A stretch of 64,000 nt of DNA, taken from positions 2,501,762 to 2,565,761 of the forward strand of contig NZ_JAFIBM010000001.1 of assembly GCF_017833035.1 (NCBI RefSeq), given 5' to 3'. This document shows, piece by piece, positions 43,692 through 51,562 of the stretch (positions are counted from its first letter, which is position 1; each line of letters begins with the position of its first letter). The stretch comes from Frigoribacterium sp. PvP032. Lineage in GTDB: Bacteria > Actinomycetota > Actinomycetes > Actinomycetales > Microbacteriaceae. A program made the translations under genes and the position numbers. A model generated the notes under the pieces. The model ran no database searches. It was not told where the DNA came from and worked only from the letters and a program-made list of their open reading frames with translations.

Positions 43692-44332
43692 CCCTCGGCG
43701 GCTCTCCCGGCGCCCGCGAGGCCGTCGGCCACGGGGGCCAGGGCCTCCGCCACCTCCTGGTCGAGGGCTCGCCTGTGCACGCCGGCCCGCGCCCACGTGA
43801 CGACGGCCGTGGCCGCCGCGGCCAGCAGGGCCGACGCCGCCACCTCGGCCCTGGCGTCCCCGCGGGGCGCTCCGGCCGTCTCGCAGAGGAACGACGTCAA
43901 CGTCGCGCGGATCCGGACGAGACGCACGGCCGCCGACGACACGAGGTCGTCGCCGAGCCCCATCGCGTCCGACTGCGTCAGCGCCCACGGCACCCGGTCG
44001 GCGGGGTGCGCAGCGGCCAGCTGCACCAGCGCCGACTCGACCCTGCGCACGGGCGAGGCACCAGAGGAGGCGCGGAGCGCGTCGCCGAGGCCGGCCGCGG
44101 TCGCGTCCAGGTCGAGCCAGAAGGTGTCCGCCTTCGACTCGAAGTAGTTGAAGAACGTGCCGCGGCTGACCCCGGCCCGCTGGGCGATCTGGTCGACCGT
44201 CGTGCGCGACCAGCCCTGCTCGAGGAACAGCTCGGCCGCGGCGTCCGCCAGGACGTCCGCCGACGACCGGCGTGGCCGCCCCGAGGATCGACCGGTGCGG
44301 GGTCCCACGTCGCCTGACATGGGGTCCATCAT
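43688..44332 (-). CDS. TetR-family transcriptional regulator
   Basis: A repressor of about 214 aa. The N-terminal helix-turn-helix reads VLADAAAELFLEQGWSRTTV then IAQRAGVSRGTFFNYF; the C-terminal ligand domain is Ala-rich. The start could be ATG 44332, 44329 or 44320; none has a clear ribosome binding site. It is divergent from the peptide ABC transporter, and the palindrome at 44354-44376 in between is a likely operator, so it probably controls itself and the transporter. Confidence 0.88.
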   Translation of the reverse strand: MMDPMSGDVGPRTGRSSGRPRRSSADVLADAAAELFLEQGWSRTTVDQIAQRAGVSRGTFFNYFESKADTFWLDLDATAAGLGDALRASSGASPVRRVESALVQLAAAHPADRVPWALTQSDAMGLGDDLVSSAAVRLVRIRATLTSFLCETAGAPRGDARAEVAASALLAAAATAVVTWARAGVHRRALDQEVAEALAPVADGLAGAGRAAEG

Positions 44333-44353
44333 GCCGCTAGACTCGACGGCGGC

Positions 44354-44376
44354 CTTGTTGTACCGAGTGCAACAAG
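44354..44376. promoter_or_regulatory. Candidate TetR operator
   Basis: CTTGTTG-N9-CAACAAG forms a 23-bp palindrome whose inner part TTGTAC-CGA-GTGCAA is also near-symmetric. It lies between the divergent TetR and substrate-binding protein genes. Confidence 0.6.
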
Positions 44377-44410
44377 CAGGCACGTCCCGTCATCCCCCGT
44401 TCGGAGCCCC

Positions 44411-46048
44411 ATGCGCACGCGCCCTCTCTCCCTGCTCGCCCTCGCCTCGGCGGGAGCCCTGCTGCTCGCCGGCTGCACCCCGGGCGGCGCTGCCACCGAC
44501 GACGGCACCCCGCGCGCCGGCGGCACCCTGACCTACGCGACCGGAGACGCCGAGCCCACCTGCCTCGACCCGCACGTCGGCGGGAACTACCCGCAGGCGC
44601 TCGTCTCGACCCAGTACCTCGAGTCGCTCGTGTCGAAGGACGCGGACGGGGAGATCGTGCCGTGGCTCGCCGACTCGTGGGTCGAGGCCGACGACGGCCT
44701 CAGCTGGACCTTCACGCTGCGCGACGGCGTCCAGTTCACGGACGGCACGCCCTTCGACGCTGCTGCGGTCGCGGCCAACGTGGCGCACCTGCAAGACCCG
44801 GAGACGCTCTCGTCGACCGGCTACCTCGCCCTGCAGAAGGTCACGGGCGTCGAGGCCGTCGACGCTCGGACCGCCCGCTTCGACCTCAGCGAGCCCGACA
44901 GCGCGCTGCTCGAGTCGCTCACCCAGCCGTGGCTCGCCATGGAGTCGCCGGAGGCGCTGCAGCGATCCCAGGAGGTGAACTGCGAGTCGCCGGTCGGCAC
45001 CGGCCCGTTCGTGGTCGAGTCCTGGACGAAGCAGGACCGCGTCGTCCTCAGCCGCAACGACGACTACTCGTCGCCGCCTGCCGACGCCGATCACGACGGC
45101 CCCGCCCACCTCGACGAGGTCGTCTGGCGCTTCATCCCCGACTCCGCCGCTCGCTACGCGGCCCTCCAGGCCGGCCAGGTCGACGTCATCGACAACGTCC
45201 AGCCCGACACCCTGGTCGCCGCCGCGAAGGACGACACGCTCGACGAGATCGACGCGCCCCGTCCGGGCGCCGCGAACCGGATCGAGCTGAACTCGGGCAA
45301 GGCGCCCTTCGACGACGAGCGCGTGCGACAGGCCTTCATCACCGGGGTCGACGTGAACGACGGCATCGACTCGCTCTTCTTCGGCACGGCGAAGCGCTCC
45401 TACTCGCCCCTCTCGAGCGTCGAGCCGCTCGCGTGGTCGGACGAGTCGCTCTTCGACGTCGACCCCGACGCCGCCGGCGACCTGCTCGACGAGGCAGGCT
45501 GGACGGAGCGCGACTCCGAGGGCTACCGCACCAAGGGCGGCGAGCGCCTCTCCCTCGAGTTCCCCGTCAGCACGAACCAGTCGATCCCGGCCGAGCAGTC
45601 GCTCTTCGAGCAGATCCAGGCAGGGGCCAAGCAGCTGGGCATCGAGGTCGTGCTCTCGCCGCTCGACCTCTCGAGCTGGTACGGCGCCCTCGCCGCGAAC
45701 GACTACGACCTGGTGAGCGCCCCGTACACGAAGGTCGGCCCCGACGTGCTGCGCATCCTCTACGACACGGCCGGCATCACGCCTGCCCCGAGCGGCTACT
45801 TCGCCAACCTGGCGCAGCTGAGCGACCCGGCGCTCGACGAGCTCCTGACCGACGCCGCTCAGACGAGCGACACCGACGAGCGGGCAGACCTGTACCAGCA
45901 GGCCCAGCAGACCATCCTCGAGAGCTACACGGTGCTGCCGCTCTACGACCAGCAGAACCACTACCTCGTGCGCTCGTCCGTGACCGGCGTCCGCGCCCTG
46001 CCGCCGGTCTCGGCCGTCACCTTGTATGACGCTTCCCGTACCGACTGA
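44411..46048 (+). CDS. ABC transporter substrate-binding lipoprotein (peptide type)
   Basis: A 545-aa family 5 extracellular solute-binding protein (DppA/OppA-like). The lipobox LLAGC places the lipidated Cys at 22. The SBP_bac_5 signature appears in LADSWVEADDGLSWTFTLRDGVQFTDG and the later INVxP-like and HPxx segments are typical. It captures peptides, or possibly nickel or a siderophore-like ligand. Its end overlaps the first permease gene by 23 bases. Confidence 0.92.
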   Translation: MRTRPLSLLALASAGALLLAGCTPGGAATDDGTPRAGGTLTYATGDAEPTCLDPHVGGNYPQALVSTQYLESLVSKDADGEIVPWLADSWVEADDGLSWTFTLRDGVQFTDGTPFDAAAVAANVAHLQDPETLSSTGYLALQKVTGVEAVDARTARFDLSEPDSALLESLTQPWLAMESPEALQRSQEVNCESPVGTGPFVVESWTKQDRVVLSRNDDYSSPPADADHDGPAHLDEVVWRFIPDSAARYAALQAGQVDVIDNVQPDTLVAAAKDDTLDEIDAPRPGAANRIELNSGKAPFDDERVRQAFITGVDVNDGIDSLFFGTAKRSYSPLSSVEPLAWSDESLFDVDPDAAGDLLDEAGWTERDSEGYRTKGGERLSLEFPVSTNQSIPAEQSLFEQIQAGAKQLGIEVVLSPLDLSSWYGALAANDYDLVSAPYTKVGPDVLRILYDTAGITPAPSGYFANLAQLSDPALDELLTDAAQTSDTDERADLYQQAQQTILESYTVLPLYDQQNHYLVRSSVTGVRALPPVSAVTLYDASRTD

Positions 46049-47048
46049 GGCGGGGCGCGACGCGCGGCCGGGCCGCCGCGCACGCCTGACGCGGGCCGCC
46101 GGGAGAGGTCGCGTCTCCTCGGCGGCCCGGTGGCTGCTCGGTCGCGTCGTCGGCGGCGTCGTCGTGCTCTGGGCGGTCGCCACGATGGTCTTCTTCGCGA
46201 TCCGCCTGGTGCCCGGCGACCCGGCCGAGGCGATCCTCGGCGGGCCGGGCTCGCAGGCGTCGGCGGAGGCGCTGGCCCTGGTGCGGGAGCAGTACGGGCT
46301 GGACGACCCGCTCCTCCTGCAGTACCTGGCCCAGCTCGGCCGGCTGGCCACGGGCGACCTCGGCACGTCGTACTCGCTGCGCACCGACGTCGGCGCCCTG
46401 CTGCTCGACCAGCTCCCCGGCACGATCGTGCTGGCCGCGTGTGCGCTCGTGGTCGCGTGGCTGATCGCGCTCGGGACCGCCTGGTGGGCGACGCTGGGCG
46501 GCCGCGTGGCCGCCGCGGTCTCGTCCGGCCTCGAGGTCGTCGCGGCCGCGGTGCCGCACTTCTGGCTGGGCAGCGTGCTCGTGCTGGTGCTCAGCACCCA
46601 GCTCGGCCTGCTCCCGCCGGTGAGCACCGGCACGCCGATCGGGCTCGTGCTGCCCGTCGTCACGCTCGCCGTGCCGGTGGCAGGGTTCCTCGGCCAGGTG
46701 ACCCGCGACTCCCTGCTCGACGCGGCGTCGTCGCCCTTCGCCCTGTCCGCGCGTGCCAGGGGCGAGTCGACCTCCGGGCTCTTCGGACGGCACCTGCTGC
46801 GGCACGCCGCGCTGCCCGGCCTGGCGCTCTCCGGCTGGGCCTTCGGCTCGCTGCTCAGCGGTGCCGTCGTCGTCGAGTCCGTCTTCGCCCGGCCGGGTCT
46901 CGGCCGCACGCTGCTCGGCGCCGTGACGCTGCGGGACATCCCGCTGGTCACCGGGGTCGCCCTCGTCTCCGCCCTGTCGTACGTCGTGGTCGTCGCGCTC
47001 GGCGACCTGGCCGAGCGGCTCGTCGATCCTCGGGAGCGAGCGTCGTGA
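46026..47048 (+). CDS. ABC transporter permease (DppB-like)
   Basis: A 340-aa inner-membrane permease with about six helices. The N-terminus has FFAIRLVPGDPAEAILGG, the DppB/OppB hallmark, and GLFGRHLLRHAALPGLALSG contains the EAA-like loop that contacts the ATPase. A basic head of about 30 residues precedes the first helix. ATG 46026 lies within the end of the binding-protein gene; the stop overlaps the next GTG. Confidence 0.92.
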   Translation: MTLPVPTEAGRDARPGRRARLTRAAGRGRVSSAARWLLGRVVGGVVVLWAVATMVFFAIRLVPGDPAEAILGGPGSQASAEALALVREQYGLDDPLLLQYLAQLGRLATGDLGTSYSLRTDVGALLLDQLPGTIVLAACALVVAWLIALGTAWWATLGGRVAAAVSSGLEVVAAAVPHFWLGSVLVLVLSTQLGLLPPVSTGTPIGLVLPVVTLAVPVAGFLGQVTRDSLLDAASSPFALSARARGESTSGLFGRHLLRHAALPGLALSGWAFGSLLSGAVVVESVFARPGLGRTLLGAVTLRDIPLVTGVALVSALSYVVVVALGDLAERLVDPRERAS

Positions 47049-47911
47049 GCGTCCTGCCGCGCACCCGGACGCCTCTCGCCCGCCTGGTCCACACCCGGCT
47101 CCGCGCCCCCGAGCTCGTCGCCGCCGTCGCCCTCTGCCTCGTCGTCGTGGCGGCCGTCGCGCCCGGCCTGCTCGCCCCCGCCGATCCCCTGGCGGTCTCG
47201 CCGACGGACGCGTTCACGCCCCCGTCGCTCGCGCACCCGTTCGGCACCGACGAGTCCGGCCGGGGCATCTGGACGCGCATGGTGCACGGCGCCGGCGCCA
47301 GCCTGTCGATCGGCGTCGCTGCCACGATCATCGGCACGGGCCTCGGCGTCGTCCTCGGCGTGGCCGCGGGCTTCGGGGGCGGCCGCCTGCCGGGGCGAGT
47401 GGCGGACGTGGCGGTGTCGCGCCTCCTCGAGGTCATGTTCGCCCTGCCGGGGCTGCTGCTCGCGCTCGTCGTGATCGCGTTCACGGGGCCGGGCGCCCTG
47501 CCCGCGACCGTCGCGGTGGGGCTCGCGACGGCACCGGGCTACGCGCGCATCGTGCGCAGCCAGGTCGTGCGCGTCCGTCGCTCGGCGATGGTCGAGGCGG
47601 CCGTCGTGCTGGGCCGCCGTCCGGGCGTCGTGCTCTGGCGACACGTCCTGCCGAACGCGCTCGCACCCGTCGTCGTGCTCGCGACGCTGGGCCTCGGCCA
47701 GGCGGTCGTCTGGGCGTCGTCGCTGAGCTACCTCGGGCTCGGGGCCCCGCCTCCTGCACCGGAGTGGGGCGCGATGCTCTCGGCTGGCCGGCTCTACGTC
47801 ACGAGCGCGTGGTGGATGACCGTGTTCCCCGGGCTCGCCGTCGTGCTCACCGCAGCCTCGGCGACCGTGCTCGGCAGAGGACTCGCACGCCGGGGCGGAG
47901 GAGCCTCGTGA
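47045..47911 (+). CDS. ABC transporter permease (DppC-like)
   Basis: A 288-aa second permease. HPFGTDESGRGIWTRMVHGA is the OppC/DppC N-terminal signature and VEAAVVLGRRPGVVLWRHVLPN is the ATPase-contacting loop. It starts at GTG 47045 with a GTGA overlap and ends with a GTGA overlap onto the ATPase gene, so the four transporter genes form one tightly coupled operon. Confidence 0.93.
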   Translation: MSVLPRTRTPLARLVHTRLRAPELVAAVALCLVVVAAVAPGLLAPADPLAVSPTDAFTPPSLAHPFGTDESGRGIWTRMVHGAGASLSIGVAATIIGTGLGVVLGVAAGFGGGRLPGRVADVAVSRLLEVMFALPGLLLALVVIAFTGPGALPATVAVGLATAPGYARIVRSQVVRVRRSAMVEAAVVLGRRPGVVLWRHVLPNALAPVVVLATLGLGQAVVWASSLSYLGLGAPPPAPEWGAMLSAGRLYVTSAWWMTVFPGLAVVLTAASATVLGRGLARRGGGAS

Positions 47912-49665
47912 CCGCCGCCGCTCCCCTGCTCGTCGTCGACGACCTCCGGGTCTCGTTCGGCTCCGGCCCGGTCGTCGACGGTGTCTCGTTCTCCCTCGCG
48001 GCCGGCGAGTGCGTGGCGATCGTGGGCGAGTCGGGCTCGGGCAAGAGCGTGACGGCGCGGGCCCTGCTCGGGCTCCCCGGCGGGACGGTCGCCTCCCGCC
48101 GTCTGACGCTCGGCGACACGGACCTGGGCAGCCTGCGCGAGGCAGGCTGGCGACGCGTGCGCGGCGCCCGCGTGGGCCTCGTCCTGCAGGACGCCCTCGT
48201 CTCGCTCGACCCCCTCCGCCCGATCGGCCGCGAGATCGACGACGCCCTGCGGCTGCACACCCGCCTGACCCCGCGACAGCGACGGGAACGGGCCCTGGAG
48301 GTGCTGGCCGAGGTGGGCATGCCCGACCCGGAGGCGCGGCTCGGCTCCCGCTCCGGCGAGCTGTCGGGCGGGCTGCGACAGCGGGCGCTGATCGCGGCGG
48401 CCCTCGCCGTGCGCCCCGAGCTGGTCGTCGCCGACGAGCCGACCACGGCGCTCGACGCCGAGGTGCAGCGGGTCGTCGTCGACCGGCTGCGGGCGCTGCG
48501 CGACGGCGGCACCGCCGTGCTGATGATCAGCCACGACCTCGGCGTCGTGCGGCGCCTGGCCGACCGCGTGGTCGTGATGCGGGCGGGCGAGGTCGTCGAG
48601 ACGGGGCCGACGGCCGCCGTGCTCGACGCACCGCAGCACGAGTACACGCGGATGCTGGTCGCCGCCCTGCCGGGCGGTGCGCCCCGCGGTGCGCGGCTCT
48701 CCGCGCCGGCCGCTGCCGCCTCCCCGCCGGCACCGACGCCCGCGCCCGCGTCCCCGCCGGCACCAACGCCCGCGCCCGCGCCTCAGGCGCCGCTTCACCC
48801 AGCCGTGTCCTCCTCCATGAACCGCGTTCCGAACCATGAACCGGGACATGTCCCGGTTCATGGTTCGGAACGTGGTTCATCGTCGGCGACGCCCGCGTCG
48901 GTCGTGCTCGCCGCGAGCGGGCTCCGCCGCGTGTTCGCGGGCCGCCGCGGCGCACCCGACAGGGTCGCCGTCGACGACGTCTCCCTCGAGCTGCGCGCGG
49001 GCGAGACACTCGGCCTGGTGGGCGCCTCCGGGAGCGGCAAGACGACGACCGCGCGCCTCCTGCTCGGGCTGGACGACCCTGACGCCGGCACGGTCGAGCT
49101 GCTCGGCGAGGCGTGGGCACCCCTCCGCGAACGGGAACGCCGCGCACGGCGTCCGCTGCTCGGCGCGATCTACCAGGACCCGGCGAGCTCGTTCGACCCC
49201 CGGCTGCCCGTGGGCCGGCTCCTCGCCGACGCGCTCACGAGCGGCGAGCGCACGCGCGTCGGCGGCGGCGCGCTCCGTCGCGACGTGCTCGCCCTGCTCG
49301 ACCGTGTCGGGCTCGCGGCCGACCTCGTCGACCGGGGCACCGCTTCCTTGTCGGGAGGTCAGCGGCAGCGCGTGGCCATCGCCCGTGCCCTCGCGCCGCG
49401 CCCGCAGGTGATCGTCTGCGACGAGCCGGTGTCAGCACTCGACGTCTCGGTGCAGGCGCAGGTGCTCGACCTGCTCGACGACCTGCAACGCGAGGAGGGG
49501 CTCGCCTACCTGTTCATCTCGCACGACCTCGACGTGGTCGGGCACATGGCCGACCGCGTCGCCGTGATGCAGGACGGCCGGGTCGTCGAGCAGGGCCGCA
49601 CGACAGAGGTCTTCGCGGCGCCGCAGCACGAGCACACGCGGGCGCTGCTGGCCGCGCGTCCCTAG
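47908..49665 (+). CDS. Fused dipeptide ABC transporter ATPase (DppD-DppF type)
   Basis: A 585-aa protein with two ATPase domains that drive the two permeases. Domain 1: Walker A GESGSGKS near residue 40, LSGG in SGELSGGLRQR, Walker B VVADEPTTALD. Domain 2: Walker A GASGSGKT near 376, SLSGGQRQR, VIVCDEPVSALD. The linker (about 262-330) is Ala/Pro-rich, contains an exact-length 30-bp tandem repeat (48721-48780), and then the 64-bp palindromic element translated as MNRVPNHEPGHVPVHGSERG. The linker is therefore partly made of repeat DNA. Confidence 0.94.
   Translation: MTAAAPLLVVDDLRVSFGSGPVVDGVSFSLAAGECVAIVGESGSGKSVTARALLGLPGGTVASRRLTLGDTDLGSLREAGWRRVRGARVGLVLQDALVSLDPLRPIGREIDDALRLHTRLTPRQRRERALEVLAEVGMPDPEARLGSRSGELSGGLRQRALIAAALAVRPELVVADEPTTALDAEVQRVVVDRLRALRDGGTAVLMISHDLGVVRRLADRVVVMRAGEVVETGPTAAVLDAPQHEYTRMLVAALPGGAPRGARLSAPAAAASPPAPTPAPASPPAPTPAPAPQAPLHPAVSSSMNRVPNHEPGHVPVHGSERGSSSATPASVVLAASGLRRVFAGRRGAPDRVAVDDVSLELRAGETLGLVGASGSGKTTTARLLLGLDDPDAGTVELLGEAWAPLRERERRARRPLLGAIYQDPASSFDPRLPVGRLLADALTSGERTRVGGGALRRDVLALLDRVGLAADLVDRGTASLSGGQRQRVAIARALAPRPQVIVCDEPVSALDVSVQAQVLDLLDDLQREEGLAYLFISHDLDVVGHMADRVAVMQDGRVVEQGRTTEVFAAPQHEHTRALLAARP
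48817..48880. repeat. 64-bp palindromic element, copy 2 (inside a gene)
   Basis: Two 32-base halves are complementary apart from one mismatch pair. The arms carry ATGAACCG at 48817 and 48836 and CGGTTCAT/TGGTTCAT at 48854 and 48873. Apart from the central loop and one arm base it matches the intergenic copy at 6073-6136. It adds 21 residues in frame between the two ATPase domains. Confidence 0.9.
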
Positions 49666-49725
49666 CGCCCTGCGCCGACCGCCGCACCAGCACCCCCCTG
49701 GCCGCCGACACCCTCCAGAACCGCA

Positions 49726-49772
49726 GAGACCCCTCGGCGCGCGCGAGGGTACGCGCGGGTCCGAGGGGTCTC
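49726..49772. terminator. Bidirectional terminator
   Basis: GAGACCCCTCGG pairs with CCGAGGGGTCTC around an inner CGCGCG/CGCGCG helix. It lies between the convergent ABC ATPase and MHS transporter genes. Confidence 0.8.
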
Positions 49773-49797
49773 GACGTGCTGGCGAATGCGTGCGGCG

Positions 49798-51339
49798 CTA
49801 GGCCCTCGCCGAGGCCTCGGCCGTCGTCTCGTCGTCGGCCGGCGGGCGCACGACCTGGATCGGCCCCGACTCGGCGAAGGCGAGCGCCCACTCCGACTTC
49901 GAGACCTCGCTCGACTCGTCCGAGTAAGCGGCGATCAGCTCCTGGGCCTCGGCGTCGGTGGCGACGGACGGGCCGGAGCCCATCAGCGGCTCGTTGGCCG
50001 TCTCCTTGGTGAACCAGACGGCGACGAGGCCGATCACCGCGGCGGCCATCAGGTAGAACGCGGGGATGTCGTGGGCCCAGCCGAAGCCGCGGCCCTCTGC
50101 CCAGACGACCAGCGCCTCCGTGGCGAGGGGCGTGGTGCCGCCGAACAGCGAGACGGACACGTTGAACGCGATCGCGAGGGCGCCGTAGCGGATGATCGTC
50201 GGGAACAGCGCGGGCAGCGTCGAGGGCATCGTCGAGGTGAACGTGACGAGCACGAGTCCGAGCACGAGCAGGCCCGCGAACGACAGCACGCCGTTGTCGC
50301 TCTGCACCATGCGGAGCGCCGGGAACGACAGCACCAGGAACCCGATGCAGCCGGCGAACAGCACGGGCCGTCGACCGAAGCGGTCGCTGAGCCGCCCGCC
50401 GAACGTGATGACGAGCATCATCAGCACCATCACGACGATGATGAAGAGCAGGCCGCTGGTGGCGTCGCGGCCGAGGGTGTTGGTCAGGTACGTCGGCATG
50501 TACGACAGCAGCATGTAGTCGGTCACGTTGAAGACCAGCACCAGGCCGACGCAGACGATCAGCGCACGCCAGTTCTCGCGGAACAGCTTGAGGAACGGCA
50601 CCTTCTGGTGCTCGCGCTCGGACGCCTCGGCCTGCTGCTTCTGGAACGCGGGGGTCTCCTCGAGCTTGAGGCGCAGGTAGAGGCCGATCAGGCCGAGCGG
50701 CCCGGCGACGATGAACGGGATGCGCCAGCCCCAGCCGAGCAGCGCCTCCTCGCTCAGGCCGAGCTGCAGGGCGGTCACGAGGGAGGCGCCGAGCACGTAG
50801 CCGCCGAGGGTCCCGAACTCGAGCCACGAGCCCATGAAGCCGCGGCGCTTGTCGGGCGAGTACTCGGCGATGAAGGTCGCGGCGCCGCCGTACTCGCCGC
50901 CGGTCGAGAAGCCCTGCAGGAGGCGCGCCAGCAGCAACAGGATCGGCGCCCAGATGCCGATGGTCGCGTACGACGGGATGAGGCCGATGGCCAGCGTTCC
51001 CGCGGCCATCAGGATCATCGTCATGGCCAGCACCTTCTGCCGGCCGATGCGGTCGCCGAGCGGGCCGAAGAACGCGCCGCCGATCGGGCGGACGACGAAG
51101 GCCGCGGTGAACGTGCCGAACGTGAAGAGGATGTTCAGGGCGTCGTTCCCTGGCGGGAAGAAGACCTGCGCGATGGTCGTGGTGATGTAGGCGTAGACGC
51201 CGAAGTCGAACCACTCCATGGCGTTGCCGAGCGCAGCGGCGCTGACGGCGCGCTTGAGCATCGACTCCTCGACGACGGTGACGTCGTCGGTGGTGAGCTC
51301 GCGGCGCGTGGCCTTCGGGCTGTTCTTGCGGGCAGACAT
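49798..51339 (-). CDS. MFS transporter, metabolite:H+ symporter (MHS) family
   Basis: A 513-aa symporter of the ProP/ShiA/KgtP group. MHS hallmarks are NAMEWFDFGVYAYITTTIAQVFFP in helix 1, the PIGGAFFGPLGDRIGRQK motif A, RLLQGFSTGGEYGGAATFIAE in helix 4, and a second motif GGRLSDRFGRRP. The substrate may be proline/betaine or an organic acid. The last 70 residues are a hydrophilic tail. Start at ATG 51339 with GGAGG about 12 bases upstream. It is divergent from valS. Confidence 0.9.
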   Translation of the reverse strand: MSARKNSPKATRRELTTDDVTVVEESMLKRAVSAAALGNAMEWFDFGVYAYITTTIAQVFFPPGNDALNILFTFGTFTAAFVVRPIGGAFFGPLGDRIGRQKVLAMTMILMAAGTLAIGLIPSYATIGIWAPILLLLARLLQGFSTGGEYGGAATFIAEYSPDKRRGFMGSWLEFGTLGGYVLGASLVTALQLGLSEEALLGWGWRIPFIVAGPLGLIGLYLRLKLEETPAFQKQQAEASEREHQKVPFLKLFRENWRALIVCVGLVLVFNVTDYMLLSYMPTYLTNTLGRDATSGLLFIIVVMVLMMLVITFGGRLSDRFGRRPVLFAGCIGFLVLSFPALRMVQSDNGVLSFAGLLVLGLVLVTFTSTMPSTLPALFPTIIRYGALAIAFNVSVSLFGGTTPLATEALVVWAEGRGFGWAHDIPAFYLMAAAVIGLVAVWFTKETANEPLMGSGPSVATDAEAQELIAAYSDESSEVSKSEWALAFAESGPIQVVRPPADDETTAEASARA

Positions 51340-51491
51340 GTGTCGGGATACCTCCGGGTGATCGGACGGAGCGCGACCACGGTGTCGGGCAAAACCGGAC
51401 GAGGCTAACAGAGACCGGCATGTCAGTTCCAGTGCAGTCATCGCAACACTGCCCTGACCGCACCTTTCCGTGCCGCCGCCCGCCCGGTGCG

Positions 51492-51497
51492 TACACT
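51492..51497 (+). promoter_or_regulatory. valS: -10 box of valS
   Basis: TACACT, 66 bases before the valS start. The short leader carries CGGAGC as ribosome binding site and no T-box motif. Confidence 0.45.
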
Positions 51498-51562
51498 GGG
51501 GCAGTCCCACAACCAGGCGCCTCCCCACCGACACGGCGCCGCCCACAGAACCGGAGCAGCCC

